A DNA stretch of 64,000 nucleotides from Anthopleura xanthogrammica (taxonomy: Eukaryota > Cnidaria > Anthozoa > Actiniaria > Actiniidae): the NCBI GenBank assembly GCA_964019055.1, contig OZ025222.1:64501-128500 (forward strand), read 5' to 3'. Every line of letters starts with the position of its first letter. Position 1 is the first letter of the stretch. Positions 12,896 to 25,900 of this stretch are shown here, piece by piece. A program made the translations under genes and the position numbers. The notes beneath the pieces were generated by a model, which saw only the letters and a list, made by a program, of their open reading frames with translations, made no database searches and had not been told where the DNA came from.

Positions 12896-15800
12896 ATGAT
12901 GTCATTTGGTGGAAAATCATTAAAAAAACATCAAATCAAGAAAGAACTTGAACTGCTGGCCAAGATTTCACACGATGAATTTTCTTCTCTTCCACCCGGA
13001 GAAAAGGCTGCAATTAGAGAACAATCCTACAAGAATCAACTGTATAAAAGGAAGAAAGTAAAGAAGATAAAGCCAAGAGATGTGGGAGTGTTGGACGATA
13101 GTAATTACGTAATCCCTTCAAGCCCTTCAATTGATCTGGGACCAGAGATGCGAGCAAGTGTTGATCTGCAGGGTGAACCAGATAGACCAGCTACTAACAC
13201 TAGAGTAGCATCCATTAAATCAAACGTAGACCTCAATGTTGTCATACAAGGCAAAGGAATTAAAGATAAAAGTGAAGAGTCATCTGGAACTGTGGTTGTT
13301 AACACATCCAAATGTAGTCAGGTACTGCTGTTGATATATATACATTTATCCCACACCATAGAAAATACAGCCAATCAGAAGACAGGGAAGCCATTGTATA
13401 TTCGTTGGTATTTCACTCTTCCGTCCCATAATACACTGCGCGTTGAATCTCACATTTGTATTTTCTATGGTGTGGGGCAACAAATAGTAACTATAACTGT
13501 TATACAATCCTTTCTCGTGGCACACCATGGAATATCCCACATGTGGTATACCACTCAAAATCATTGTATAACTAGTATGTATACAGTAATGTAGCCAGGG
13601 TGCTTAATCAGTAAAGAAGGGGGTGTTAAGTGCTAGGAGAGGTATCAGGGATTGAAGAATGACTGATACATGTCCAAACACAGTTGATTCCTTGACATAT
13701 GTACCACAGTGATTCATATTATTGTAATGTATTCCAGAGAGCCTCTGCTAGAAGGCATCAATCTCCACTTGGAAGTTTGAGTGGTCACAAAGAATCCTCT
13801 TTCCCAAAGTCTGAAAACATCACTTTTCCAAAGCCAGCCATCCTAATTTCACAAAAGTCAGCTATGCCAGTACAGCTGACAGAAAGACCCACTCCAAAAC
13901 CTGTTAGTGTTACAAGACCAGCATCAAAGATATCCACAGGTAGAAGGTCTGTCAAGAGTCGTGCTAGTCATCCACGAACACCAAGGTACAGTAACTATAT
14001 TCATTTGATATATATTGAAATGGCTGATAACGTTGAGCTCGAAATGAGGTATGACCTACTAGCTAAAACTAATTTAGCTGGTTATCGTGACCATTGATCA
14101 TGACTGACCTGCCATTATTTATAACCCTGTTATGGCATATGACAGTAACTGGATTTTGATTTTATTATTGTTTTAAAGTGGATTAAGTGAGCATGCTTGC
14201 CAAGAAGAAACTGGTAAAACAAACCTGTTGATGGAAGAATCAGAGGAAGAAGAAGATACTCTTTGCTCAAAAGAAGAGGAAGAGAAAGAACAAGATGACA
14301 ACAAGGAAATCATTGAAGAAATCCACAATGAAAAAGATGAAGAAGAAGAAGTTGATGATCAAGAAGAAGAAGAGGATGAGCCAACCAGTGATCAAGATGA
14401 TCAGCGTGATATTCTGCAAGAACAGGATGAAAGTACTATAGAAATCCATGAAAACCCTTCTGATAAGATCCACTCTGAAATTCAGGCATTAACACAATCT
14501 TTGATGGGAAGAGGTAGTGATATAATGAGCATGTTACAAGCATCAAGTGAAAAGATTCACAGCAAATCTTCTACACTTGATATTGACAAACATCCTTCTA
14601 AAGATTCTACTTCCAATCTAATGCTCTTGGCTTCAAGCACTGCTGACTTAAGCTTTTCAGTGATGGGTAATAATAAATCTGTATCACAAACATTCCAATA
14701 TACTCCTGGAGCAGAACAGCAGGCTACTGCTGAGAGATCACCACAGAAAGATTTACTGACTGAAAGCAAGGCACGGTTCAGTCCAGAGAAAACCATACCT
14801 GAATCCAGACCTGGAATAGGTATCATAATTATGGTATTGATTTATTGAATTATCTGCTACTGACATATATATATCATTTATCTAATTATTATGATTGTTT
14901 TTGAAGGTACGTCCTCTACAAGGGAGTGGCCAGGTTTGTTGACACTTGATTCGCAGCCAACAAGTCTTACCAATGAAGAAGCCAAACAGGTAAGACTGAG
15001 TTTGTTCATTAGAGTGTTTTTTCATATGAGTAGGAAACAATGTGACAAATTTTTATAGCAGTAGTATGGTTGTACCTTCAGTTATCTTATCGTAACCTTA
15101 ACAGTTACTCCATGTTGTGATTGGTTGAATTCACTGATCCTGTCTTTGTTTGTGCGACAATTTTTGAGTATTTTAGCCAATGGAATATAGAATGTCCAAC
15201 AAACAAACTCCAATTTGGGATCAGTGAATTACTGGAACAATGGGAAGTAGAGCAATAGTACACTCACCTCTCACCTCTAGTGTCTCAGGTTCAACTCCCA
15301 GACTCAGCATCACACGTATGTAGAGTTTATTTGAGGGTTTTTTCTCCAGGTTCTCTGGTTTTCTTCTCTCCGCAAAACCTACTGTAACATGCTTAATTCC
15401 AATTCAATTTCTGATCTGAGTTAGCCATTCCCTGAATTTGTCAGCCTAGATGCAGTTTCAGGGTATTAATCAAATGTGAAGGTTTTATACTATCTTAATA
15501 ACACTTTCCCTTAAATAAATTAACTCTGAAGTGGTTATTGATTTTCAACAGGTATTGCAGTGTCCATCCAAGGTAGGATCAGAGGATATAGTGAATGTAC
15601 AAGGTTCTGTGGCTAACCTTAGTGAAAAAGAGAAAGTTATCCCAGTCAACAGTGTTAACAATGTGTCAAGCATACTGAAAACAAGTTTTGGCAGGCCAAA
15701 AAGAGTCAAAGATGTCACATTTCTTGGATCATGGCCTGAGAAAAAGGTACAACAGGCTACAGACTCACTAGTCCAGTCTAGAGTATGGCAATAACATTCT

Positions 15801-16994
15801 AACTAGCTAATATTTATCACTATCCAAGCTAATTAATCTCAACAAATGAATTTCCTGTAGCTCAGTAGGGGAGTCAGGATAGTGTGGTAATAAAATAGTC
15901 ACCTCTTACATGTACGTCAGTCTGTGGTCTAGGGCTTGATTCCCAGTCAACACATGTGACCTCATCATGATTTGATTGGTTCTTTGCCGATTCTGAGAGG
16001 GTTTTTTCCTGCTTTTAGTTTTTCCTGGCAAACCAACCCTTACTAATTTAAACTGGCTATAGCTGTGACCCTGTCACACATGAACTGTTAAGCAGCTTCC
16101 ACCATTTAGCTGCACTACTGCTCAAGTTGTGGTGGTGATTAGCTCAATAGGTCAAGTGCCTTTGAACAGTCTTAACAGGAGCTGGTGAATTTGAACATCA
16201 ATTTTTAAATGGAAGAAGAAAAAGTGCTTAATAATGAAGTATTAACAGGCTGCTTTTTTGTTACCATTTTGTGCATATTTGAATCTAATATGAAGTAAAT
16301 ATATAAAATGAATAGTGTTATTCCTGACATCTATATTGATGTATACAGGTTACTCCAGATCATAATATTCACCATTTCTGTAAAATGGCAACTACGATGG
16401 AGATTTCACCCCAGTTACATCAGATAACAAGAGACAGTCATACTCCTGACCACCTGCATGGAGGCAGAAGGTTAAACACCAACAAATGGGTAAGATAAGT
16501 ATATACTGCACTGTGCTATACTGTACTCTACTGTACTCTACTGTACTCTACTGTACTCTACTGTACTCTACTGTACTCTACTGTACTCTACTGTACTCTA
16601 CTGTACTCTACTGTACTCTACTGTACTCTACTGTACTCTACTGTACTCCTGACCACCTGCATGGTGGCAGAAGGTTTAACATCAACACATTAGTAAGATG
16701 AGTATATACTGTACTGGATGCTACTAATATTGCATGTATATCATCCAAGGCATGACTGACAATGATTTTATTGATGTATAACTATGATTCATGTAGGGAT
16801 TAGAAGAACATTACGTTTACAAGCAGCAGGAACACATGGAGTTACTTGAAGGCAAGTCTGAAGTCATGTCCCTCCTGGAACAAGACCAGTTAGAGAAAGA
16901 GATGGATTCTGTTGCACAAAGGATACTACAAAATGCATTTTCAAAAAATACTGAAGAGATGATGTATAAGCTAAAACAGGCTTCTGACAGCTTG
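12896..16994 (+). CDS. TTC6: TTC6 exons 1-7 (basic and acidic disordered N-terminus)
   Basis: Exons: 12896-13321, 13738-13985, 14179-14819, 14907-14989, 15552-15746, 16349-16489, 16797-16994. Exon 1 begins with tandem ATGs and encodes a Lys-rich N-terminus. Exon 3 is the longest, with an extreme Glu/Asp tract. Exon 7 is predicted helical (EEHYVYKQQEHMELLEG and following). Phases run 0, 2, 1, 0, 0, 0, 0 at exon ends. No catalytic motif is visible. Confidence 0.85.
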
Positions 16995-19900
16995 GTATGT
17001 TATAATAATGTGATATACTGTGTCCATTAGTTGTACAGCCATATTGATACATGTTTGGTATGTTATATGTGATATACATGTACTGTGTCCATTAGTTGTA
17101 CAGCCATATTGATACATGTTTGGTATGTTATATGTGATATACTGTGTCCATTAGTTGTACAGCCATATTGATACGTGTTTGGTGTGTTATATGTGATATA
17201 CTGTGTCCATTAGTTGTACAGCCACATTCATTTGATACTGTCTTGTGTATAATGGGTAGAGTATGATAATGCCAGATAAAGAGAGTTTTTTAAAACATTA
17301 TACTTTTCTACTTTAGTTTGATGAGAATGAAGAGGAGGGTTTACGTATAGATGGTGTTCAGATTGAACTTAAAGATGACAGTTCCAGGTATAATCTTGAT
17401 ATAATGCTTCATAATAAAATAGCCTTTAGGACTAACCAACTATGTCTGATTCAGGCTGTACTGGACTCCAGCACCACCAAAGATGGGTCTTGCTCCAGAA
17501 ACTATAAGAAACTTTTTATACCCAGACTATCAAGGTTCTGCGATGTTGCAAGAAAGTCTAGGTCCTGATAATGTAGCACTGACTGCTATTGTGGAGAGTG
17601 AAATGGAGGAAGAAGAAGATGATGATTCATTGAAGCAAGATGCCCAGCAGTTACGTGCCAGGTATTTTTATAGTTTTAAATACTGCATATATATCAAGGT
17701 CCAGGAAGGAAGGTGGTACTTACAGTAGTTTATATCACAGGGTGGTGAAAAGGAGATTTAGTTCTGTGACTGACTTGACACAACCAACATTTAAAGAAGA
17801 ACCAGCACTGCACCCAGCTGTTGATACCACTGATGACATCATTGATGATGATGATGATTATAATGAAGAGGAGGTTGAGGATGAGAAGGGTATAACCATT
17901 GAAGAGTCTGCACGTAGGTTCCAGTCCATGCTAGACAAGCGTCGTCAACATCTTAAAGAAGAAAAACAGATAAAGGAGGAGCTGGGTTACCAATGTGATG
18001 AAGACGAGAAGCAAAAGGAAGAAGAAACTGGTGAACCCTACAGGTAATAGGTATCAGTTTGCTTGGTAGGGTCTTGGTAGGGTCTTGGTGGGGTCTTGGT
18101 AGGGTCTTGGTAGGGTCTTGGTAGGGTCTTGGTAAGGTCTTGGTAGGGTCTTGGTGGAGTGCATGTTGGTAGGCTGTCAGTAGCATGTTGACAGTTGGTC
18201 AGTAGGGTGTCAGTAGGGTATTGGTAGGTTGTCAGTAGGGTGTTGGTAGGTTGTCAGTAGGGGGTTAGTAGGGTGTTGGTAGGTTGTCAGTAGGGTGTCA
18301 GTAGGGTGTTGGTGGGTTGTCAGTAGGGTGTTGGTAGGTTGTCAGTAGGGTGTTGGTGGGTTGTCAGTAGGGTGTTGGTGGGTTGTTAGTAGGGTGTTGG
18401 TAGGTTGTCAGTAGGGTGTCAGTAGGGTGTTGGTAGGTTGTCAGTAGGGTGTTGGTAGGGTGTTGGTAAGTTGTCAATAGGGTTTTAGTAACAAGGTTGT
18501 TGGTGTGACATAACTTAAATTACATGTAGTAAGATATTATCATGCTGGTATATATAACTTGCAATGTAATGTTAATCTCAGTGTTTTGGTGCTTCACAGA
18601 CGTGCTTATTCTGAACCTATGCTAACATTTGAGAAAGAGCAAATCCAGTTGCCATCTGATTATGATGTCAGCATGCGAGAGGTAACTATTATATCAGGTT
18701 GGCAAATAATAAGATATTACAATGTGATTTTATAGACTGTAAATATCTTCAAGAAAGAAATGAAAAAAACCTGGTATGTAAATATCTTGACAGCTTGAAT
18801 ATCAGGTGGATGCTGTGGCTGCGATGAAGCAGCAACTACAAGATGCATCACAAGAAGAAGAAGAAGAAGAAGAAGAAGAAGAAGATAAAGAAACAGACAA
18901 AGAACCACAATACCAGTCAACTGCAGTAAGCATGGTAACATATTTTTGTGACACATTACTTATAATAACAAAATTAATACAGTATAGTGCTGATATATGC
19001 TTTTTATGTTAGGATCTCCATACACCTGCTGAAGAGGAATTTCCACCTGAAAGCCTTCCTTATGGTAACTTATAATCATTAACCTTTACTGTATGAGAAA
19101 CATATTTTAACTGTAGTTTTATCTTCACCTTTTTTCACCGTCAGGTGATGTACAAAGTACAGCTTATGAAGGGGAATCAGAAGATCTGAAGACTGAAACA
19201 GAAACAATGTCTGTTATTACGGTAACAAGTAAAGCTACAGGACTACATGCCAGGAAGATACACCACATGCCGAGAATGTAATTTGATTATGATTGTATTA
19301 ATAGTTCATGTACAAGTCATTAATAATAAATATGGTATTTTGAATTGGTTGCTTTGTTGTAGGAAACATCAAAAGAAGCCTAGAAGAAGGAAAACAATAA
19401 AACAGACTGTGAGTTACTTGATGACCACTATGACAATGAAAATAACTGCAGTGATTTTATTTACTCGTTATATGAATTGTTACATGATTTTTTTTGTACA
19501 TTATTTAAATAGTTTTTCTATTTCATAAAAGAAAGTAATAATAAAAGAAAATTGGTCACAAAACAGAAAAACTAAGTTCACTTGATATTTGAGATTGAGG
19601 GGTAAATTAACATTCGTTTTCTAGTTTTATATGAAGAGAATTAATTCTTGAATTGAGATATTATAAGCAGTAAGAACACTTACAGACATTGTAAGGACAG
19701 AAGGTGGTCTTTCTATTGCTTATTTAAGAATTTAAGGTAGACTGGGAGGTCTCTCCATGCCAAAGATCGATTGCCATAAATGAGATTGAAATAAAGGCAT
19801 GGATTCTTTGTACACATTATACTGATCAAACAGACTGTGAGTTACTTGATGACCACTCTATTCTATTATACTGTCTATATCTAACTGTTGCTGTCCTGTT

Positions 19901-22900
19901 CACAGATAAGGGAAAAACAAATCCATCAGTTCTTAGCACAGCCAGCCACACCTCTATCACGGTAACATAATCAATATTACATAGTTTTACCTGTTCTACA
20001 TTATATATTCCCTTTACACCTTATTTTTCTTCATTGTAGTTCCAAGAGTTTCCATTGTTTTCAGTCAATCAAGAAGGAGAATGAGAAAACTGTTTCCGTC
20101 AGGTAAGTATTCATGATAGGGTAGTTTAGTATAATTTTATGACTAATAATGATTAATACTCAATAATGTTTTTGGCCTTATTTTCTTCATCAAGTGATGA
20201 CATAGAGAGGGCAAAGAGTCTAGATGATCTGCAGGGTTTTGAGGATCAATTCGTTCAGCAGGATGACAATGAGTAAGTAATATCAATTATTATCTGAATA
20301 TGCATTGGTAAGTGTCATTAACAGACTTGAATGTGTTTGTATTTCCAGGCCCATTGACAACATGTTTGATTGGATTAGAGAACAGTATTGGTACAAGTGG
20401 TTCGATGAAGTCTATCCACCAAGTATAACCTCACCGGAACTGAGATGTGAGATAATATGACATTACTGTAATAGACATACTGTATCATTGTCAATGGCTA
20501 CATCATTATATACTATGTACTATGTACCAGTATTGCATCATGATGTTTGATGACAATGTTATTTGACTAGAACAGACCACAGGGTTTGAATATATGCTCA
20601 TTTCCCTACAGATGACTTCATGAGTGTCACTACCCCAAGACTTCCTAGTGGAAGGTGTGTCAGTAGTTTATACATGTTATTTTACACCCCACTATCCTCA
20701 TTATGACCCTGTCATTGTATTATTCATGAGACAGTGTCACTACCCCAAGACTCCCTAGTGGAAGGTGTATTAGTAGTTTAATAATATACATGTTATTTTA
20801 CACCCCACTATCCTTATTATGACCCTGTCATTGTATTATTCATGAGTGTCACTACCCCAAGACTCCCTAGTGGAAGGTGTATCAGTAGTTTAATAATATA
20901 CATGTTATTTAACACCCCACTATCCTTATTATGACCCTGTCATTGTATTATTCATGAGTGTCACTACCCCAAGACTCCCTAGTGGAAGGTGTATCAGTAG
21001 TTTATACATGTTATTTTACACCCCACTATCCTCATTATGACCCTGTCATTTTGTTATTCTAATAGCAAGTCCAGTGGAGCAGTGATTGACAGCGCTATCC
21101 TGGATACTATACAAGTGATTCAGCCTGAAATGAGTGAGACAGATAATGACCTGTATCAGGTGGGTAATCATGTTACTAATGGCAACAAGTACACACATTT
21201 AGTGATTCTAATGATGATACTTTTATTGCTTAGGCCCTCCAACAAGAAACAGAAAAACTCTCCTCTTTGATTGAGCAAACAGAAAAGAATGAAACACTGG
21301 CTTTTTATGTGTGTCGGCGGGGTGCCATCTACAGAAAGGTTTGTTTTTTCTCTCTCTCTCTCTCTCCAATTTACTAAATAAGTTTTTCTTCGTCCTCCAG
21401 ACTGTTTCTTTCTTTTCTTTTCTTTACTTGTTCCTAATGGCCCCTCCCTCAAAACAGCATCCTGTACTTCATAAAACATTCCATAAAGTCACAACCCTAT
21501 CTCTAACTTGAAATAACATGTTGCAGATTGGTCAGTTGAAGAAGGCATGGGATGATCTAAACAGGTGAATGAATAACTAATCTAGACATCAAATTCATTC
21601 AAAAAGAATAATGCATGAAAAAAAGGAGTTTTTCTCTTTTTTTATGTCTGCCCTTCTCTCTAAAACCTTTTCAGTTTAAGGTTCTTTGTTCGAACTTTGA
21701 AAAAGTTAACTGCTGTGTCAAACATCGTACTTCTCATGAACTTCACTCACGCCATTAGTTGTGGCTCATGAGAAGAGAAGATCGGCGTTAGAACCGATAA
21801 TTATATAATTATCAAACAGGATATAACCTGGCTGTTGACATGATAACACATGCCGCTGAGATCTTTTCTTACTTGTTTGCTGTGCTCATTTGTATCTCTG
21901 TGCACGAGAATATGTAACCCCTGTAACATGCCATGTAGATATATTAACCACGTCTTGCTTTTTTTTTTTGTAGAGCGATTGAGTTAGAGAACATGTTATT
22001 GGATGCTTACTGGCACCGACACCTACTGCATCTGATACAGAACAACAAAAAGGTATATACCACACCCAACTATTGATATTGCTCGTTGTGGGGGTCATGA
22101 TATAGTATGATGTGTTTTGTTTATCCCAGGCTGCGCTGGATGATCTGACATTTATCATCAAGAATAACAGTAACCAAGCACGGGCATACAGATCAAGGTA
22201 AGTCATGTAGTGCTTAGTATTATGCACTTCTTCACGTTTCCCAAGATTCCAGAATGAAATGAACTGCTCATTTTCTACACTGTTCAGGAATTTGAGGTTG
22301 TAAAGGGCACACTTTTGAATGCTTTATGCAAGAGCCCATGGTTTTGAAGTAAAGTAAATTGCTTTTGCCTTTAGCCCTTTTTTGTGTTGTGACACCAAGA
22401 TTCCAAATTAAAACATTTGAAAAGGTATTTTAGAAAATTAATGATTTTATTAACTAAGCATAAATACACATATAAAAACAGCAAAAATAAATAAATGAAA
22501 ATACAAAATACTGTACTGCGCTAGACTGGTCCTGAACAGGACAAATTTCCAATACAAAGGTCAGTCTAATAATCAGTTAATATTGTGAATGTCAAATTTG
22601 CACGAAGCCATTTTTCATGTGAAATGCATCAGACTACCAGGGCGCACGTGCACACTTTTTTACTTGTTTCTTGTTTGGCTGGCAGCATTTGACCTGAACA
22701 TGTTGAGCTGCTTTAGTCCGTTGTACGAATTAAAGTTTTTGTTTCTAGAAAAAGATTATACTGCAATAGAATGACGGAGTAATGCTAGGTCTAAATGTAT
22801 TTGACCCAAACACGTTGAGCTGCTTTAGTCCGTTGTACGAAAGTTTTTGCTTCTAGAAAAAGATTATACTGCAATAGAATGAGGAAGTGAGTAACCCTCA

Positions 22901-25900
22901 ACTGCTATATGTTCCAGGGCTGAGTTATATCGTCAAGAGGGAGATGCAACAATGGCTATCGTCAACTACTCACAGGTCAGTGGAGTCATGTATGTACGAT
23001 ACTCAGAGTCATCCAATGAATAGGTGCTTTTGACAAGGACTTTGTGGTTACTGACTTTAATGATTTGTTTTTGATGAAGACTGCCACAAACATCCATATA
23101 AAGACCAACCCTAAATTCAAATGTGAACATTGCTTTTGCTGGCACTAACTTTGAGTTGCTCGTCAGTCAGCTTTATGTTGCAAGATTATTCATGCTTGTA
23201 TTCATTATTGCAGGCCATCAAGCTGAATCCTAACAATGTAGAAACCTACTACCAGAGAGCTGATATGTTCAAGATGGTTAGTGTGATCATAGACCTTTGT
23301 TCTTTATGTAGAGGGGTGATATACTACTAGCATAAGAAGACTACAAGATAGTATATTGATCACATGATCATAAACCTTTGTTCTTTATGTAGAGGGGTGA
23401 TATACTACTAGCATTAGAAGACTACAAGATAGTATATTGATCACATGATCATAAACCTTTGTTCTTTATGTAGAGGGGTGATATACTACTAGCATATGAA
23501 GACTACAAGATAGTATATTGATCACATGATCATAAACCTTTGTTCTTTATGTAGAGGGGTGATATACTACTTGCATTAGAAGACTACAAGATAGCTGCAC
23601 AGTTGCTGCCAAGCAGAACTGAAGCCATGTTTGAAATTGGGAAGTTTCACTTCAATAACGAGTAAGTTCAAAAATACTGTTATGAATGGAGGTTGTTGTA
23701 TTTTGGTTTTGTATCCATGTGACTGTTACTTATTACAGGAACTGGACTGGTGCAGTTAATGATTTCAAGGAAATTCTGCAACAAGATCCGCAAGACTCTC
23801 TTGCTTATACGTACAGAGGCAGAGTGTATGCTCAAATGGTATGTTATGGAGTAGATGCTGACTGGACAGACAGACAGACAGACAGGCCACGCCTAACAGA
23901 TTATAGCACTAAGATACCCCCATGTAGTCATCTGTAAATCTGTCAATTTTCAACTTAAGTTTTCTCAGCCGATATAACACTTTACTAGATTTACTAATTA
24001 AAAGTGGACAGAAAGACAGACACCTGAGAATGGAAACATGTTCCACTAACATTTTGTGTCCTCATCCCATCTCATCCCATTATACAGGGTCAGTTTAATA
24101 ATGCTATACGGGACTTCTCAGCAGCAATTCATTATGACCCTAAAAACGCTGTGGCCTTGTATCACAGAGGTTGTATTCTCAGAAAGTAAGTTTACATCTT
24201 AATGTCTAAAACAATGTTATACTGGTTCAAGTTGAAATTCAGGGTCCTTTCAAGAAGAAACACAATCATTATCATCAAATCTTGGGTTTTGTTTTGCTCA
24301 GAAGACAAGACCCGTGATCTCTCTATATCTCTATATAATCCCTGTTGTCTACTGTTTTACAGGGTTCATCCTCGACGTGCTTTACAAGACTTCAGTGTTT
24401 CACTTCTACTTGACAGCAGTGAAGACAATGTGAATGTGTTTTTACACCGTGGAATCTTGTATACAGACATGAAAAGGTGTGTCTGTTATTGTAAGCACAG
24501 TCAAGAAGCATGATGGACTAAATTAACACCGTTAAACTTGATTTTCTCAAAACTAGTAAAAAGTTCTTATTTTAAGGTTCCCAGATAAGAGATCATTAAG
24601 TTAGTCATTTAGTCTCTTATCTGGGGAATAAAATAAGATTGAATTTTTTACTAGTTTTTAGAGAGTATGCAGGAGGATCAAGTTTTATGCCCAGTTTAGA
24701 TGTTGAAGTTCACCTGTGCCGAATCTAATGCAAATGAGCAAAACCTATTGTTTGAGTTCATTTGCATAAGATGTGGCACAGTCATGTGAACTTCAACGTC
24801 TAAACTGGGCCTTAGAGTAATGAATCTTTTGTTTCCCAGATGGGAAGATGCTATCCCTGACTTTGAGGCGGCTCTTGAATTAAATCCAGAACTTGCTTCT
24901 GCACATGTTAATATTGGTCTGATCTATATTATCAAGTACAATAACTACCAGAAGTAAGTCATTGTCTTTATATGAACATCTCTCATTCTATACAGTATGT
25001 TAATAATCGTATATTTGTAGGGCCGTGCGTCAATACACTAGAGCCATCCATGTGGATCCAACATACATAAGAGCACGGATATGTCGAGCAGAAGCCTACC
25101 AGAAAATGGGCATGGTAAGAGCCTTGATCTTGATGTATATACATGATAACATCATATTTACTGGACAGCACATTTTGTCTCTCCCTAACATCCATTACGT
25201 ACTGTATAACTACCTACATGCATGGTACATCCATTACATACTGTATAACTACCTACATGCATGGTACATCCATTACATACTGTATGACTACATGCATGGT
25301 ACATCCATTACGTACTGTATAACTACCTACATGCATGGTACATCCATTACATACTGTATGACTACATGCATGGTACATCCATTACATACTGTATGACTAC
25401 ATGCATGGTACATCCATTACGTACTGTATAACTACATGCATGGTACATCCATTACATACTGTATAACTACATGCATGGTACACCCATTACATACTGTATG
25501 ACTACATGCATGGTACATCCATTACATACTGTATGACTGCATGCATGGTACATCCATTACATACTGTATGACTACATGCATGGTACATCCATTACATACT
25601 GTATGACTACATGCATGGTACATCCATTACGTACTGTATAACTACATGCATGGTACATCCATTACATACTGTATGACTGACTACCTACATGCATGGTACA
25701 TCCATTACATACTGTATGACTGACTACCTACATGCATGGTAAATCCATTACATACTGTATGACTACATGCATGGTACATCCATTACATACTGTATGACTA
25801 CCTACATGCATAGTACATCCATTACATACTGTATGACTACATGCATGGTACATCCATTACATACTGTATGACTACCTACATGCATGGTACATCCATTACA

